Assembly: GCA_947472635.1 (NCBI GenBank)
Contig: CANJDY010000149.1
Coordinates: 1 to 7,005, forward strand
Direction: 5' to 3'
DNA length: 7,005 nucleotides
Source: Chitinophagaceae bacterium
Lineage (GTDB): Bacteria > Bacteroidota > Bacteroidia > Chitinophagales > Chitinophagaceae
Below the pieces are notes generated by a model. It saw nothing but the letters and a program-made list of their open reading frames with translations, was not told the DNA's origin and did no database searches. This document shows, piece after piece, positions 1-6,490 of the stretch. The position numbers and the translations under genes are program-made. Every line of letters begins with the position of its first letter. The stretch's first letter is position 1.

Positions 1-20
1 GCTACGATTAGATTTTTCAT
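1..20 (-). CDS. Start of a downstream gene, probably a second OmpH/Skp-like chaperone (partial)
   Basis: Only the first six codons and two bases of a seventh are in the window. An ATG at 20-18 opens a frame reading MKNLIV followed by GC, which would begin an alanine codon. This is how a signal peptide commonly starts: a positive residue followed by hydrophobic ones. The 75-base spacer from the ompH stop is A-rich on the coding strand just before the ATG, as is usual for Bacteroidota starts. The other ATGs in the spacer (67-65 and 76-74) run into a stop within a few codons. In many Bacteroidota two ompH genes lie in tandem after bamA, so a second OmpH is the best guess. The product name rests on gene order, not on readable protein. 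Confidence 0.42.
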
Positions 21-95
21 TGTTCTTTTGATTGTTTATTTGTTTATAGTTTGTTTTAGTAATGCATTAGCTGCATGTGAATCTTTGATTGTGAA

Positions 96-608
96 TTATT
101 TAACACTTAAAAACTTCAATACCTCATCACTTTTATCAAGTTTTGGGTCGGCAAATATAACGGTAATTCCTTCACTTTTGTCCAAAATAAAATCATAGGA
201 CCGTTCAATCGCTAGTTTTTGGATGGCTACATACACTTTATCCTGAATAGGTTTTATAAGTTCCAGTCTTTTTTTGAACAAATCCCCTTCAAAACCAAAG
301 TGTTTTTTTTGAAGATCTCGTACTTCTTTTTCGCGGTTGTAAAGCTCATCTTCTCGTTTCTTTTTTAGTTCGTCGCTTAGCATAACCTGTTCAGCATCAT
401 AGTCTTTGTACATCTTGTCCAATTCCGCCTGTTTTTTTTCAATCTCCTGCTGCCACTGGCTGCTAAACTGGTCCAACTTGACTTGAGCTTCCTTATAATT
501 CCCTAACTTTTCAAGAATATATTTTGAGTCGATTACTGCGTATCGCTGTGCATTGGCCGTTGCCAATGCGAGCAAAAAGAAGGTTACAATAAATAAATTT
601 TTATACAT
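96..608 (-). CDS. ompH: OmpH/Skp family periplasmic chaperone
   Basis: A 170-residue protein of the OmpH/Skp family. In the family these proteins form trimers that hold unfolded outer-membrane proteins in the periplasm and hand them to BamA. Residues 1-21 are a signal peptide: MYKNL, a hydrophobic core, then a likely cut after the AxA-type end ANA or ANAQ. The mature chain opens with the family-typical strand RYAVIDSKYILEKL (22-35). A long, highly charged helical region (about 36-120, rich in K, E, Q and D) should form the coiled-coil tentacle. The C-terminal strand region (about 139-152, YDFILDKSEGITVIF) completes the body. An upstream TTG at 629-627 would add seven residues (MIRKNSK) before the signal peptide; the ATG at 608 is preferred because it places the signal correctly. 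It starts 28 bases after the bamA stop with no promoter visible between, so cotranscription with bamA is likely. Confidence 0.93.
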   Translation of the reverse strand: MYKNLFIVTFFLLALATANAQRYAVIDSKYILEKLGNYKEAQVKLDQFSSQWQQEIEKKQAELDKMYKDYDAEQVMLSDELKKKREDELYNREKEVRDLQKKHFGFEGDLFKKRLELIKPIQDKVYVAIQKLAIERSYDFILDKSEGITVIFADPKLDKSDEVLKFLSVK

Positions 609-636
609 TTTACTGTTTTTACGAATCAATCAATCG

Positions 637-3366
637 TTATTCAGGCTCTTGGCCCAGCATAAAGGTAAATTTAAAGGCACTTTTCATAGGCTCGCCTGCT
701 TTTATTTTATCAAATCCTAAGCCATAGTCAAATCCAAGTAGTCCAAACATAGGTAAAAAGAAGCGCATACCAATACCTGCTGAACGGCGTAATTTGAAAG
801 GATTGTAATCTTTGAATTTATACCAACCATTGGCTGCTTCAAAAAATGCCAATCCGTAGATGGTGCTACTTGGGTTGGTGCTGAACGGATACCTTAGCTC
901 TAGCGTGTATTTATTGAAGATGGTAAAAAATTCAGTTGGACTGCCATTATCAGGATTTATCTTAGGGTTACTGTTGGAATAAATCGGGTAACCTCTATGC
1001 GCAATAATATCATATCCCAATAGGGCAAAGTTATTATTTAGGCCCGCATCTCCCACCTGAAATCTTTCGAATGGAGAAACTGCTAGGTCTTTGTTGTAGC
1101 GGCCAATAAATCCATACTTGGCGGAAGCCTTAATAATGAATTGCTTATTTTTTTCCGTCCCACGTGCTAGTCCGATGGGAACATAGAAGTCCCCATTAAA
1201 TCGCCATTTGTGAAATTCAGGAAATTTATAGGGGTTTTCTCCAGGCTTAGTAATTCCAAGCGCAGAGTAGGGTAGCGTAAACTGGCCACTCAGCAAAAAG
1301 TTGGATCCACCAGTTGGGAAAACGGGATTTCCTTGGGTTGAATTTCTCGCAATGGCTAGTTTTAAACTAATGTTGGTTGAAACCCCGGTACTGATGCCCT
1401 TAAAAATATTGGCATAATTCTTTAATTTGTACTGCTGGATGTTGAAAGAATAAATCATTGAGAAGTAGTCATCTGGCCATTTTAATTGTTTACCCAGTGA
1501 AACACCCAGTCCAATAATTTTTATATACGAAGTATCGCCACAAGTTCTGCAGTATTGGCCATACATATTAAATGCATTGGACTGCTTGGTATTGTAGAGA
1601 CTAACTGAAAAAGAGTTTCTTTTTTTACCTCCTAACCATGGTTCTGTAAAGGAAAAATTATAGGTTCTATACGCCCTGCCATTGGATTGTATTCTAGCAC
1701 TCAATTTTTGTCCACTTCCAGAGGGTAAAGGATCCCAAGTGTTTTTGTTGAAAATATTGTTAATAGAAAAGTTATTAAAAGTAATACCCAAGGTACCAGT
1801 CAATCCAATACCTCCACCAAAACCGGCCGATAATTCAAGCTGGTCATTTGACTTTTCCTCCACCTGCCAGGTTATGTCAACTGTTCCATCTTCAGAATTA
1901 GGCACCACATTGGGGTTTGTTTTTTCTGGGTTAAAAAAGCCCAATTGTCCAAGTTCTCTTTGTGTACGAATTAAATCGGCACGACTAAATTTCTCACCGG
2001 GAATGGTTCTTAACTCCCTGCGCACTACATAGTCTTTTGTTTTTTCATTGCCACTTATTTCTATTTTACCAATGGTCGCCTGCGGGCCTTCCTGCATCCG
2101 AATTTCAAAATCAATGGTATCCTTGTAAACAGCGGTCTCTACTGGGTCCACTCTAAAGAAAAGATACCCGTCATCCATGTACAGGCTTTGTACATCCCCA
2201 CCTTCAGAAGAAGGGGTTTTGCCTAAGCGTTTATTTAGCACCTCTAAATTATAAATATCGCCTTTCTTGATTCCTAACAGCACATTTAAAATAGAGTCTG
2301 TATATTTTGTTTGACCTCTCCAGATAATATTGCCGAAAAAATACTTTTTCCCTTCATTCATTTTTAAATGCAGGTCAATATTGCCTTTAGCATTGTTAAT
2401 AGCGGTATCTGCTACAATTACAGCATCTCTAAAGCCCTGAGAGTTATAATAATCCAATACACTTACCTTATCTTCCTCGTATTTTTTTGGATTAAATTTA
2501 GAAGAGGTGAATAATTTAAATCGAAAATAGGGATCAATAAATTCTTTTGTTTTGGTAATGGATAGATAGTTCATATCCCTCATATACTCTTTAAAGCTAG
2601 GCCGAATGACACTGTCTCCGTAAGGGCTAAATTCTGCTGGAGGGTAAAGCGTCATTCTTGACAACTCTTTGGTCCCTTTCATGTGTTTTTTCAACTTCCC
2701 ATCACTAAGGCTTTCATTGTCGGCAAAATTGATGGTATTCACTTTTACCTTGTTGCCCTTGGTGATATTAAAAACGAGGGTAACGGCATTTACCATTGAT
2801 GGAGAGGGACGTTCCTTCACTTCTACTTTCACATTGCGGAATCCTTTATCGGCGAAGAATTTTTGAATAACATCAATGGCACTTAATTTCATATTATCTG
2901 TCACTACCCTATCTTTCGATAACCCCACTTTTGTTTCCAAGTCGTCTTTTTCACCTTTTTTGATTCCGATAAATTTGAAATCTGATAACCTAGGCCGCTC
3001 TGTAATTGCCATCTCGATATAAAGGTCTTTACCTTCTAATTTGGTTAAAAAAACCTCTACATCCACCACTAGGTTCTGTTTCCATAATTTATTGATGGCC
3101 TTACTGAAAGCATCGGTTCCTGGTATGGTAATTTTATCACCAATTGCCAATCCGGAAATTGAAATGATTAAATTTTGGTCAAATGCTTTGGCACCAGTTA
3201 CGGTTATGCCAGCTAAATTGTACTGTTGGGGAGTTTTTGTATCAAAAATTTCCAATAATTTAGGGTCAATGGATACGGCTGGTAGGGTGTCATTTTGTGC
3301 AAACGCCCACTGGGTACTCAAAACTGCGACAATAATCAATAAATAATTCTGGTAATTCCTCGGCAT
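637..3366 (-). CDS. bamA: Outer membrane protein assembly factor BamA
   Basis: A 909-residue Omp85 protein, the central subunit of the BAM complex that folds and inserts outer-membrane barrels. Residues 1-23 are a signal peptide ending AFAQ. POTRA-like domains follow at roughly 50-125, 126-205, 206-345, 346-427 and 428-505. The last is the clearest, opening with IGKIEISGNEKTKDYVVRREL (432-452). The third carries a large insertion at about 228-300. The barrel runs from about 510 to the end. It has FSFTEPWLGG (571-580), the recognisable early-barrel Omp85 segment, and an RGY (791-793) corresponding to the VRGF lid-loop motif. The protein is longer than E. coli BamA (about 810), as usual in Bacteroidota. 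The only two cysteines form a CxxC at 606-609. The C-terminus is GQEPE rather than a terminal aromatic. The open frame reaches a TTG at 3390, but the ATG at 3366 directly precedes the signal peptide and is chosen. Confidence 0.96.
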   Translation of the reverse strand: MPRNYQNYLLIIVAVLSTQWAFAQNDTLPAVSIDPKLLEIFDTKTPQQYNLAGITVTGAKAFDQNLIISISGLAIGDKITIPGTDAFSKAINKLWKQNLVVDVEVFLTKLEGKDLYIEMAITERPRLSDFKFIGIKKGEKDDLETKVGLSKDRVVTDNMKLSAIDVIQKFFADKGFRNVKVEVKERPSPSMVNAVTLVFNITKGNKVKVNTINFADNESLSDGKLKKHMKGTKELSRMTLYPPAEFSPYGDSVIRPSFKEYMRDMNYLSITKTKEFIDPYFRFKLFTSSKFNPKKYEEDKVSVLDYYNSQGFRDAVIVADTAINNAKGNIDLHLKMNEGKKYFFGNIIWRGQTKYTDSILNVLLGIKKGDIYNLEVLNKRLGKTPSSEGGDVQSLYMDDGYLFFRVDPVETAVYKDTIDFEIRMQEGPQATIGKIEISGNEKTKDYVVRRELRTIPGEKFSRADLIRTQRELGQLGFFNPEKTNPNVVPNSEDGTVDITWQVEEKSNDQLELSAGFGGGIGLTGTLGITFNNFSINNIFNKNTWDPLPSGSGQKLSARIQSNGRAYRTYNFSFTEPWLGGKKRNSFSVSLYNTKQSNAFNMYGQYCRTCGDTSYIKIIGLGVSLGKQLKWPDDYFSMIYSFNIQQYKLKNYANIFKGISTGVSTNISLKLAIARNSTQGNPVFPTGGSNFLLSGQFTLPYSALGITKPGENPYKFPEFHKWRFNGDFYVPIGLARGTEKNKQFIIKASAKYGFIGRYNKDLAVSPFERFQVGDAGLNNNFALLGYDIIAHRGYPIYSNSNPKINPDNGSPTEFFTIFNKYTLELRYPFSTNPSSTIYGLAFFEAANGWYKFKDYNPFKLRRSAGIGMRFFLPMFGLLGFDYGLGFDKIKAGEPMKSAFKFTFMLGQEPE

Positions 3367-3386
3367 CAATTTTTTTTTTACGATGG

Positions 3387-3406
3387 GCAATATACTTGCA
3401 ATATTG
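3387..3406 (-). promoter_or_regulatory. Weak candidate bamA promoter/operator with repeated GCAATAT
   Basis: On the plus strand GCAATAT occurs at 3387-3393 and again at 3398-3404, an 11-base period. CAATAT (3388-3393) and ATATTG (3401-3406) also form an inverted pair with a 7-base spacer. Read on the minus strand the segment contains TATATTGCCC (3394-3385), which vaguely resembles a Bacteroidota -7 box (TAnnTTTG) but lacks one T. No TTTG is seen at the expected -33 distance. The element lies about 20-40 bases upstream of the bamA ATG. It is a possible bamA promoter or binding site; read-through from uppS is the alternative. Confidence 0.25.
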
Positions 3407-3457
3407 AAAACTATTTGTTAAACCATACTACTTTAAACCTTTTTGACTCAATAAAGG

Positions 3458-3471
3458 GGGCTGAAAGGCCC
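3458..3471 (-). terminator. Weak stem-loop between uppS and bamA
   Basis: On the minus strand GGGC, a six-base loop and GCCC form a short GC stem about 40 bases after the uppS stop. The bases that follow (CCTTTATT) are only mildly U-rich. The stem is just four pairs, so strong intrinsic termination is unlikely. It could be an attenuator or chance. Confidence 0.18.
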
Positions 3472-3511
3472 ATGATATTAGCTGCTGTCAGGTTTTTTGC
3501 CTTTTAAGTGG

Positions 3512-4285
3512 CTAAAGAGTAGTTGTTTTTGGTGCTTCTTGAAAATTGTCTAATTGGGCTGAAATCTTTCCAAACCTTCTTTCTCTATTTTGAAAATCTA
3601 CAATGGCTTCATATAAGTTTTCTTTTCTAAAATCTGGCCATAAAGTAGCAGTAAAATACAACTCGGCATAGGCAAGTTGGTATAACAAAAAATTACTAAT
3701 CCTGAATTCACCACTGGTTCTAATCATTAATTCGGGATCTGGAAATTTGCTGGTTGACAAATATTGTTGAAATGTTTGCTGAGATAGCGTTTCACAGTCT
3801 AGTCGACCAGCTGAAACCTCCAAAGCGATTTGCTTTACAGCGTTCAGGATTTCCCAGCGGCTACTATAGCTCAAAGCCATCACCAGATTCATACCTGTAT
3901 TTGCTTGCGTTTCTTTTAGGGCCTCTCCGAGTTCATTGCTGGCTGCAGTCGGCAACATACTCATGTCACCGATTACATGAAGCCGAATGTTGTTTTTGTT
4001 CAATGTGGGCACTTCATTTCGAATCGTGTCAATCAATAATTCCATTAATCCACTGACTTCATCGGCTGGGCGGTCCCAATTTTCAGTACTAAAAGCATAC
4101 AGTGTCAGGTATTCTATTCCTAATTCGGCACATCCTTCCACTATAGTACGAACACTTTCTACCCCGTGAAGATGCCCAAAAAGGCGGTCTTCACCCTTAT
4201 CCTTAGCCCATCTGCCATTACCATCCATTATGATGGCGATGTGACGGGGTAGCTTTTGTTTATTAATACTATCCTTTAAACTCAT
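3512..4285 (-). CDS. uppS: Isoprenyl transferase (di-trans,poly-cis-undecaprenyl-diphosphate synthase)
   Basis: A 257-residue cis-prenyltransferase. The family condenses isopentenyl diphosphate onto farnesyl diphosphate to give undecaprenyl diphosphate, the lipid carrier for peptidoglycan and surface glycan precursors; it is cytosolic and membrane-associated. The signature MDGNGRWAK is at 20-28, with the Mg-binding aspartate at D21. FSTENW is at 65-70, SYSSRWEI (in place of the NYGGR form) at 139-146, and the C-terminal RTSGEFRISNFLL block starts at R189. R189, R195, S197 and E208 match E. coli R194, R200, S202 and E213 with a constant offset of five, the same offset as D21 to D26. The usual FLLWQ reads FLLYQ (Y202). 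The frame extends to a TTG at 4333-4331, but that codon lies within a -7 promoter box and upstream of the likely transcript start, so the ATG at 4285 is taken. The bamA ATG lies 145 bases downstream. Confidence 0.96.
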   Translation of the reverse strand: MSLKDSINKQKLPRHIAIIMDGNGRWAKDKGEDRLFGHLHGVESVRTIVEGCAELGIEYLTLYAFSTENWDRPADEVSGLMELLIDTIRNEVPTLNKNNIRLHVIGDMSMLPTAASNELGEALKETQANTGMNLVMALSYSSRWEILNAVKQIALEVSAGRLDCETLSQQTFQQYLSTSKFPDPELMIRTSGEFRISNFLLYQLAYAELYFTATLWPDFRKENLYEAIVDFQNRERRFGKISAQLDNFQEAPKTTTL

Positions 4286-4301
4286 ATTCACAGAAATGTT
4301 A

Positions 4302-4324
4302 TTAGTCAGGATGGACCTGACTAA
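4302..4324 (-). promoter_or_regulatory. Perfect 9-bp inverted repeat in the uppS leader
   Basis: The arms TTAGTCAGG (plus strand 4302-4310) and CCTGACTAA (4316-4324) are exact reverse complements with a 5-base spacer. The repeat begins immediately downstream of a run of six C on the coding strand and a -7 box, so it would lie at the extreme 5' end of the uppS mRNA. It ends 16 bases before the ATG. It may be a 5' stabilising hairpin, a translational control hairpin, or an operator dyad for a DNA-binding protein. There is no U-tract after it, so it is not an ordinary terminator. Confidence 0.6.
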
Positions 4325-4330
4325 GGGGGG

Positions 4331-4338
4331 CAAAAGTA
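4331..4338 (-). promoter_or_regulatory. -7 promoter box of uppS (TACTTTTG)
   Basis: The minus strand reads TACTTTTG followed by a run of C. This is an exact match to the Bacteroidota -7 consensus TAnnTTTG. Transcription would begin near 4324-4326, giving a leader of about 40 bases. I could not find a TTTG at the expected -33 distance, so only half of the promoter is seen. The box shows that uppS can be transcribed separately from the DUF6089 gene. Confidence 0.55.
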
Positions 4339-4437
4339 ATAAAAATTAGTTGGAATAAGCGTTTTGAGGAAATGTTAACAGTTTTTTGAACTCGTTGCTG
4401 TAAAGTAAGTGTTACAGGCAACGATTAAAAATTGGCC

Positions 4438-5295
4438 TCATTTTGTGCTAGGGCATTTATACGTACTAATGCTAAATGAAATGCCTATTTCTGCGATAAT
4501 ATACTGGTCTTTTTGCTTGCTTAATCCACGTTGCCTCCCTTCTACTCCAATAGCAGTACCTGTTTCGTAACTTCTGTCCTGTAAAATGCCTGCTAAGGAG
4601 GTTTGTCCGTTGAGCACGGGGAATTTGTCAATTCCAACATAGGTAGTACTTACATCATCTAAGTAATCGGTAAGGGTTAGTCGGTGGGTTATTTGAAAAG
4701 AAAGGTTTACATTATTGGAAATATTGTATTTGATACCGGCCCCAATGGGGAAGCAGATAGCAAAACTGCTATAGGGGCTCCTGATTTTACCAGTTGAAGG
4801 ATCTGTATAATTTATGTTTTGGCCTTCGGTACCTAATGGTCTTAGATATGCCTGTTTACCATTAAGATAGGAATAGGGGTTAAAACTAAATGCGCCTACA
4901 CCTAAAGCAACAAAGGGAGTAAAGGTATAATTGGGGTCGCCAGGCATAAACTTGAAAAAGTTAAAATCCCCTTGAACTGCCAATTCAAAAATATCCGTAT
5001 TGAAACTTAGGTTTCTTCTTTTTTGAAAGTCCGCATCACTATAAACATCACTATATCCCAACTGAGCATAGTGGGCACTTACCCTCAAACCTAGGTAATT
5101 GTTAAATTGTTTTTTATAAAAAATGCCTAGAGTAGGTTTTGGTCGGTTGATTTTCCCCCGGGTATTCAGATCTCCAAAATAATGGGCTGCGCCCACCGTA
5201 AGTCCAAACTCCCCTAATTGTTCATAGGCATCCTGGGCAGATACATTTAAAAATAGTGACGGTAAAATGAAAACTGCCAGGATGAAATTTTTCAT
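4438..5295 (-). CDS. DUF6089 family outer-membrane beta-barrel protein (PorG-like)
   Basis: A 285-residue secreted protein. Residues 1-20 form a signal peptide (MKNF, hydrophobic stretch, VSA-QD). The mature chain is rich in alternating polar/aromatic strands and glycine turns, as in a small outer-membrane barrel. Family-typical points are EFGLTVGAAHYFGDLN (29-44), FTPFVALGVGAFSFNP (125-140), RPLGTEGQ (152-159), FPIGAGIKY (182-190), TDYLDDVSTTYV (209-220) and RQRG (254-257). Cys181 and Cys281 are the only cysteines. The family is described as of unknown function in most genomes, but in Porphyromonas gingivalis the protein encoded just upstream of uppS-bamA is, to my recollection, PorG, an outer-membrane component associated with the PorK/PorN ring of the type IX secretion system. 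Orthology here is inferred from position and motifs. The gene has its own candidate promoter overlapping the nadK stop and is separated from uppS by 152 bases. Confidence 0.85.
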   Translation of the reverse strand: MKNFILAVFILPSLFLNVSAQDAYEQLGEFGLTVGAAHYFGDLNTRGKINRPKPTLGIFYKKQFNNYLGLRVSAHYAQLGYSDVYSDADFQKRRNLSFNTDIFELAVQGDFNFFKFMPGDPNYTFTPFVALGVGAFSFNPYSYLNGKQAYLRPLGTEGQNINYTDPSTGKIRSPYSSFAICFPIGAGIKYNISNNVNLSFQITHRLTLTDYLDDVSTTYVGIDKFPVLNGQTSLAGILQDRSYETGTAIGVEGRQRGLSKQKDQYIIAEIGISFSISTYKCPSTK

Positions 5296-5387
5296 AATTG
5301 AAAAGTAACCATTTTGTTTTTTTAAAACGAATTAACCGTCAGCTTCTTATTAAAGAATGTCTTTTTGTAATTTATTTAACAACTACC

Positions 5388-5421
5388 CAAAAATAATGGG
5401 TTAGGGATTACGTTTGTCAAA
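5388..5421 (-). promoter_or_regulatory. Promoter of the DUF6089 gene (TTTG - 22 bases - TATTTTTG)
   Basis: The minus strand has TTTG at 5421-5418, a 22-base spacer, then TATTTTTG at 5395-5388, an exact TAnnTTTG -7 box. The pair fits the Bacteroidota -33/-7 layout. The upstream element lies within the last codons of nadK. Transcription would start near 5382, leaving a leader of about 85 bases before the ATG at 5295. Confidence 0.6.
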
Positions 5422-6282
5422 CCCCCAAGAAAGCTTATTGCGTAGGGTTTGAAGAAAATTGTTTTCATTCAACCGAATTAAGTTAATTCCAAATTTTTCT
5501 TTTTTAACTGCTAGCTGCGCCTCCTTGGGCACTACTACCCTCCGACTATCCAATGTGCAAATAAATGAATCTGTTCTGCCCTCCACTTCAAAGGAAATAA
5601 TGTTGTCATCGGGGACTACAATAGGACGAATGTTTAAATTATGTGGCGCTACGGGAGTGATTACAAAACTACCACTATCCGGAAATACTATTGGGCCGTT
5701 GCAACTCAATGAATATCCCGTGGAGCCTGTAGGTGTAGCTACAATTAGTCCATCTGCCCAATAAGTATTTAAAAACTCTCCATTGAGGTAGGTGTGAATT
5801 TTTATCATGGAGGAGGAGTCTTTTTTTTGAATGCTAAACTCATTTAATCCGTAGGGCACTTTATCAAAAATGGGGATATCGGCATCCAAATGAATTAAAG
5901 TGCGGTTATCGGTTACATAGGTTCTTTCTGCCAGGGCTTTTATTGCGATACGGATATCTTCCTTGCCAATGTTGGCTAGAAATCCTAGCCGGCCATAATT
6001 GATTCCTAAAACGGGGATTCCTTTATCCTGCACAAATGTTACCGTATCAAGTAAAGTGCCATCTCCGCCCAAACTGATTACACAATCAATTGAATCATCG
6101 AGGTCTTCGGCGGCGTTAAAAGTGGAGTATTTATCCGTCATGTCTACAGCAGAATAAAACTGGTTGAAAAAGTCCTGAAAAAAAACCGGTTCTACCTGGT
6201 GGGTTTTCAGCTCTTCTAGCAATATTACCATGTCCTTGTGCTGGTCATTTTCGATACCACGGCTATAGATGGCTATTTTCAT
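5401..6282 (-). CDS. nadK: NAD kinase
   Basis: A 293-residue ATP-NAD kinase that phosphorylates the 2'-hydroxyl of the adenosine ribose of NAD to make NADP, in the cytosol. The N-terminal Rossmann-like domain carries the GGDGT motif at 72-76, with the catalytic aspartate D74. GINYGRLGFL (93-102) follows. The C-terminal all-beta domain has the NE motif (147-148) and the NAD-binding block DGLIVATPTGSTGYSLS (177-193). VAPHNLNIRPIVVP (211-224) completes the family pattern. Length and motif order are normal and no key residue is missing. The ATG at 6282 places MKIAIYSRG at the first beta strand, as in homologues. The gene lies 105 bases upstream of the DUF6089 start and about 208 bases after the preceding barrel gene, so it probably starts its own transcript. 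Confidence 0.97.
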   Translation of the reverse strand: MKIAIYSRGIENDQHKDMVILLEELKTHQVEPVFFQDFFNQFYSAVDMTDKYSTFNAAEDLDDSIDCVISLGGDGTLLDTVTFVQDKGIPVLGINYGRLGFLANIGKEDIRIAIKALAERTYVTDNRTLIHLDADIPIFDKVPYGLNEFSIQKKDSSSMIKIHTYLNGEFLNTYWADGLIVATPTGSTGYSLSCNGPIVFPDSGSFVITPVAPHNLNIRPIVVPDDNIISFEVEGRTDSFICTLDSRRVVVPKEAQLAVKKEKFGINLIRLNENNFLQTLRNKLSWGFDKRNP

Positions 6283-6352
6283 TTCATCATTTTATGGTTA
6301 TGGGGTCAAGCCTATCCATTGGGGGAGGATGACCAATATGGGCACTTACAGT

Positions 6353-6383
6353 AAAATGTACCTTTTCACTGAATTTTTGCAAA
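6353..6383 (-). promoter_or_regulatory. Candidate nadK promoter (TTTG - 19 bases - TACATTTT)
   Basis: On the minus strand TTTG at 6383-6380 is followed after 19 bases by TACATTTT at 6360-6353. This differs from the Bacteroidota -7 consensus TAnnTTTG only in the last base. The spacing is ideal. The predicted start near 6347 gives a leader of about 65 bases. The upstream TTTG lies in a T-rich run, which lowers its specificity. Confidence 0.4.
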
Positions 6384-6490
6384 AAAACAATGGGTAATTA
6401 AAAACTCATCGCCCTGCAATCCGCAGTTTTTCGGAGGTTAAATATAGGTAAACTATCCGGAGGATGTATCTGCGGCAAAAAAAAAGCGAG

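Noticed and set aside
62..76. Short inverted repeat ATGCA/TGCAT after ompH
   Set aside because: A five-pair AT-rich stem without a U-tract on the minus strand is too weak to call a terminator.
1682..2032. Plus-strand open frame of 116 codons inside bamA
   Set aside because: It is antisense to a strongly supported bamA barrel/POTRA5 region, has low-complexity composition and no recognisable domain; it is a shadow frame.
3754..4169. Two plus-strand open frames inside uppS
   Set aside because: They are antisense to conserved UppS motifs and have no plausible start context or family resemblance.
5459..5764. Plus-strand open frame of 101 codons inside nadK
   Set aside because: It is antisense to the conserved NAD-binding block of nadK, whose codon constraints explain the open frame.
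5821..5828. Run of eight A in the nadK coding strand as a phase-variation site
   Set aside because: It encodes ordinary lysine codons (QKKD) in an intact frame, and nadK is normally essential, so on/off switching is implausible.
6421..6475. CCGCAG (6421-6426) pairing with CTGCGG (6470-6475), plus CGGAGG repeated at 6432 and 6458
   Set aside because: The 6-bp arms are 43 bases apart and the direct repeats are short; both are within what chance gives in a 200-base gap. No small gene or RNA was recognised there.
6476..6490. Possible terminator after the barrel gene (T9 tract on the minus strand)
   Set aside because: The T-tract is clear, but the preceding bases contain only the self-complementary GCTAGC and no stem with a loop, so an intrinsic terminator is not supported.
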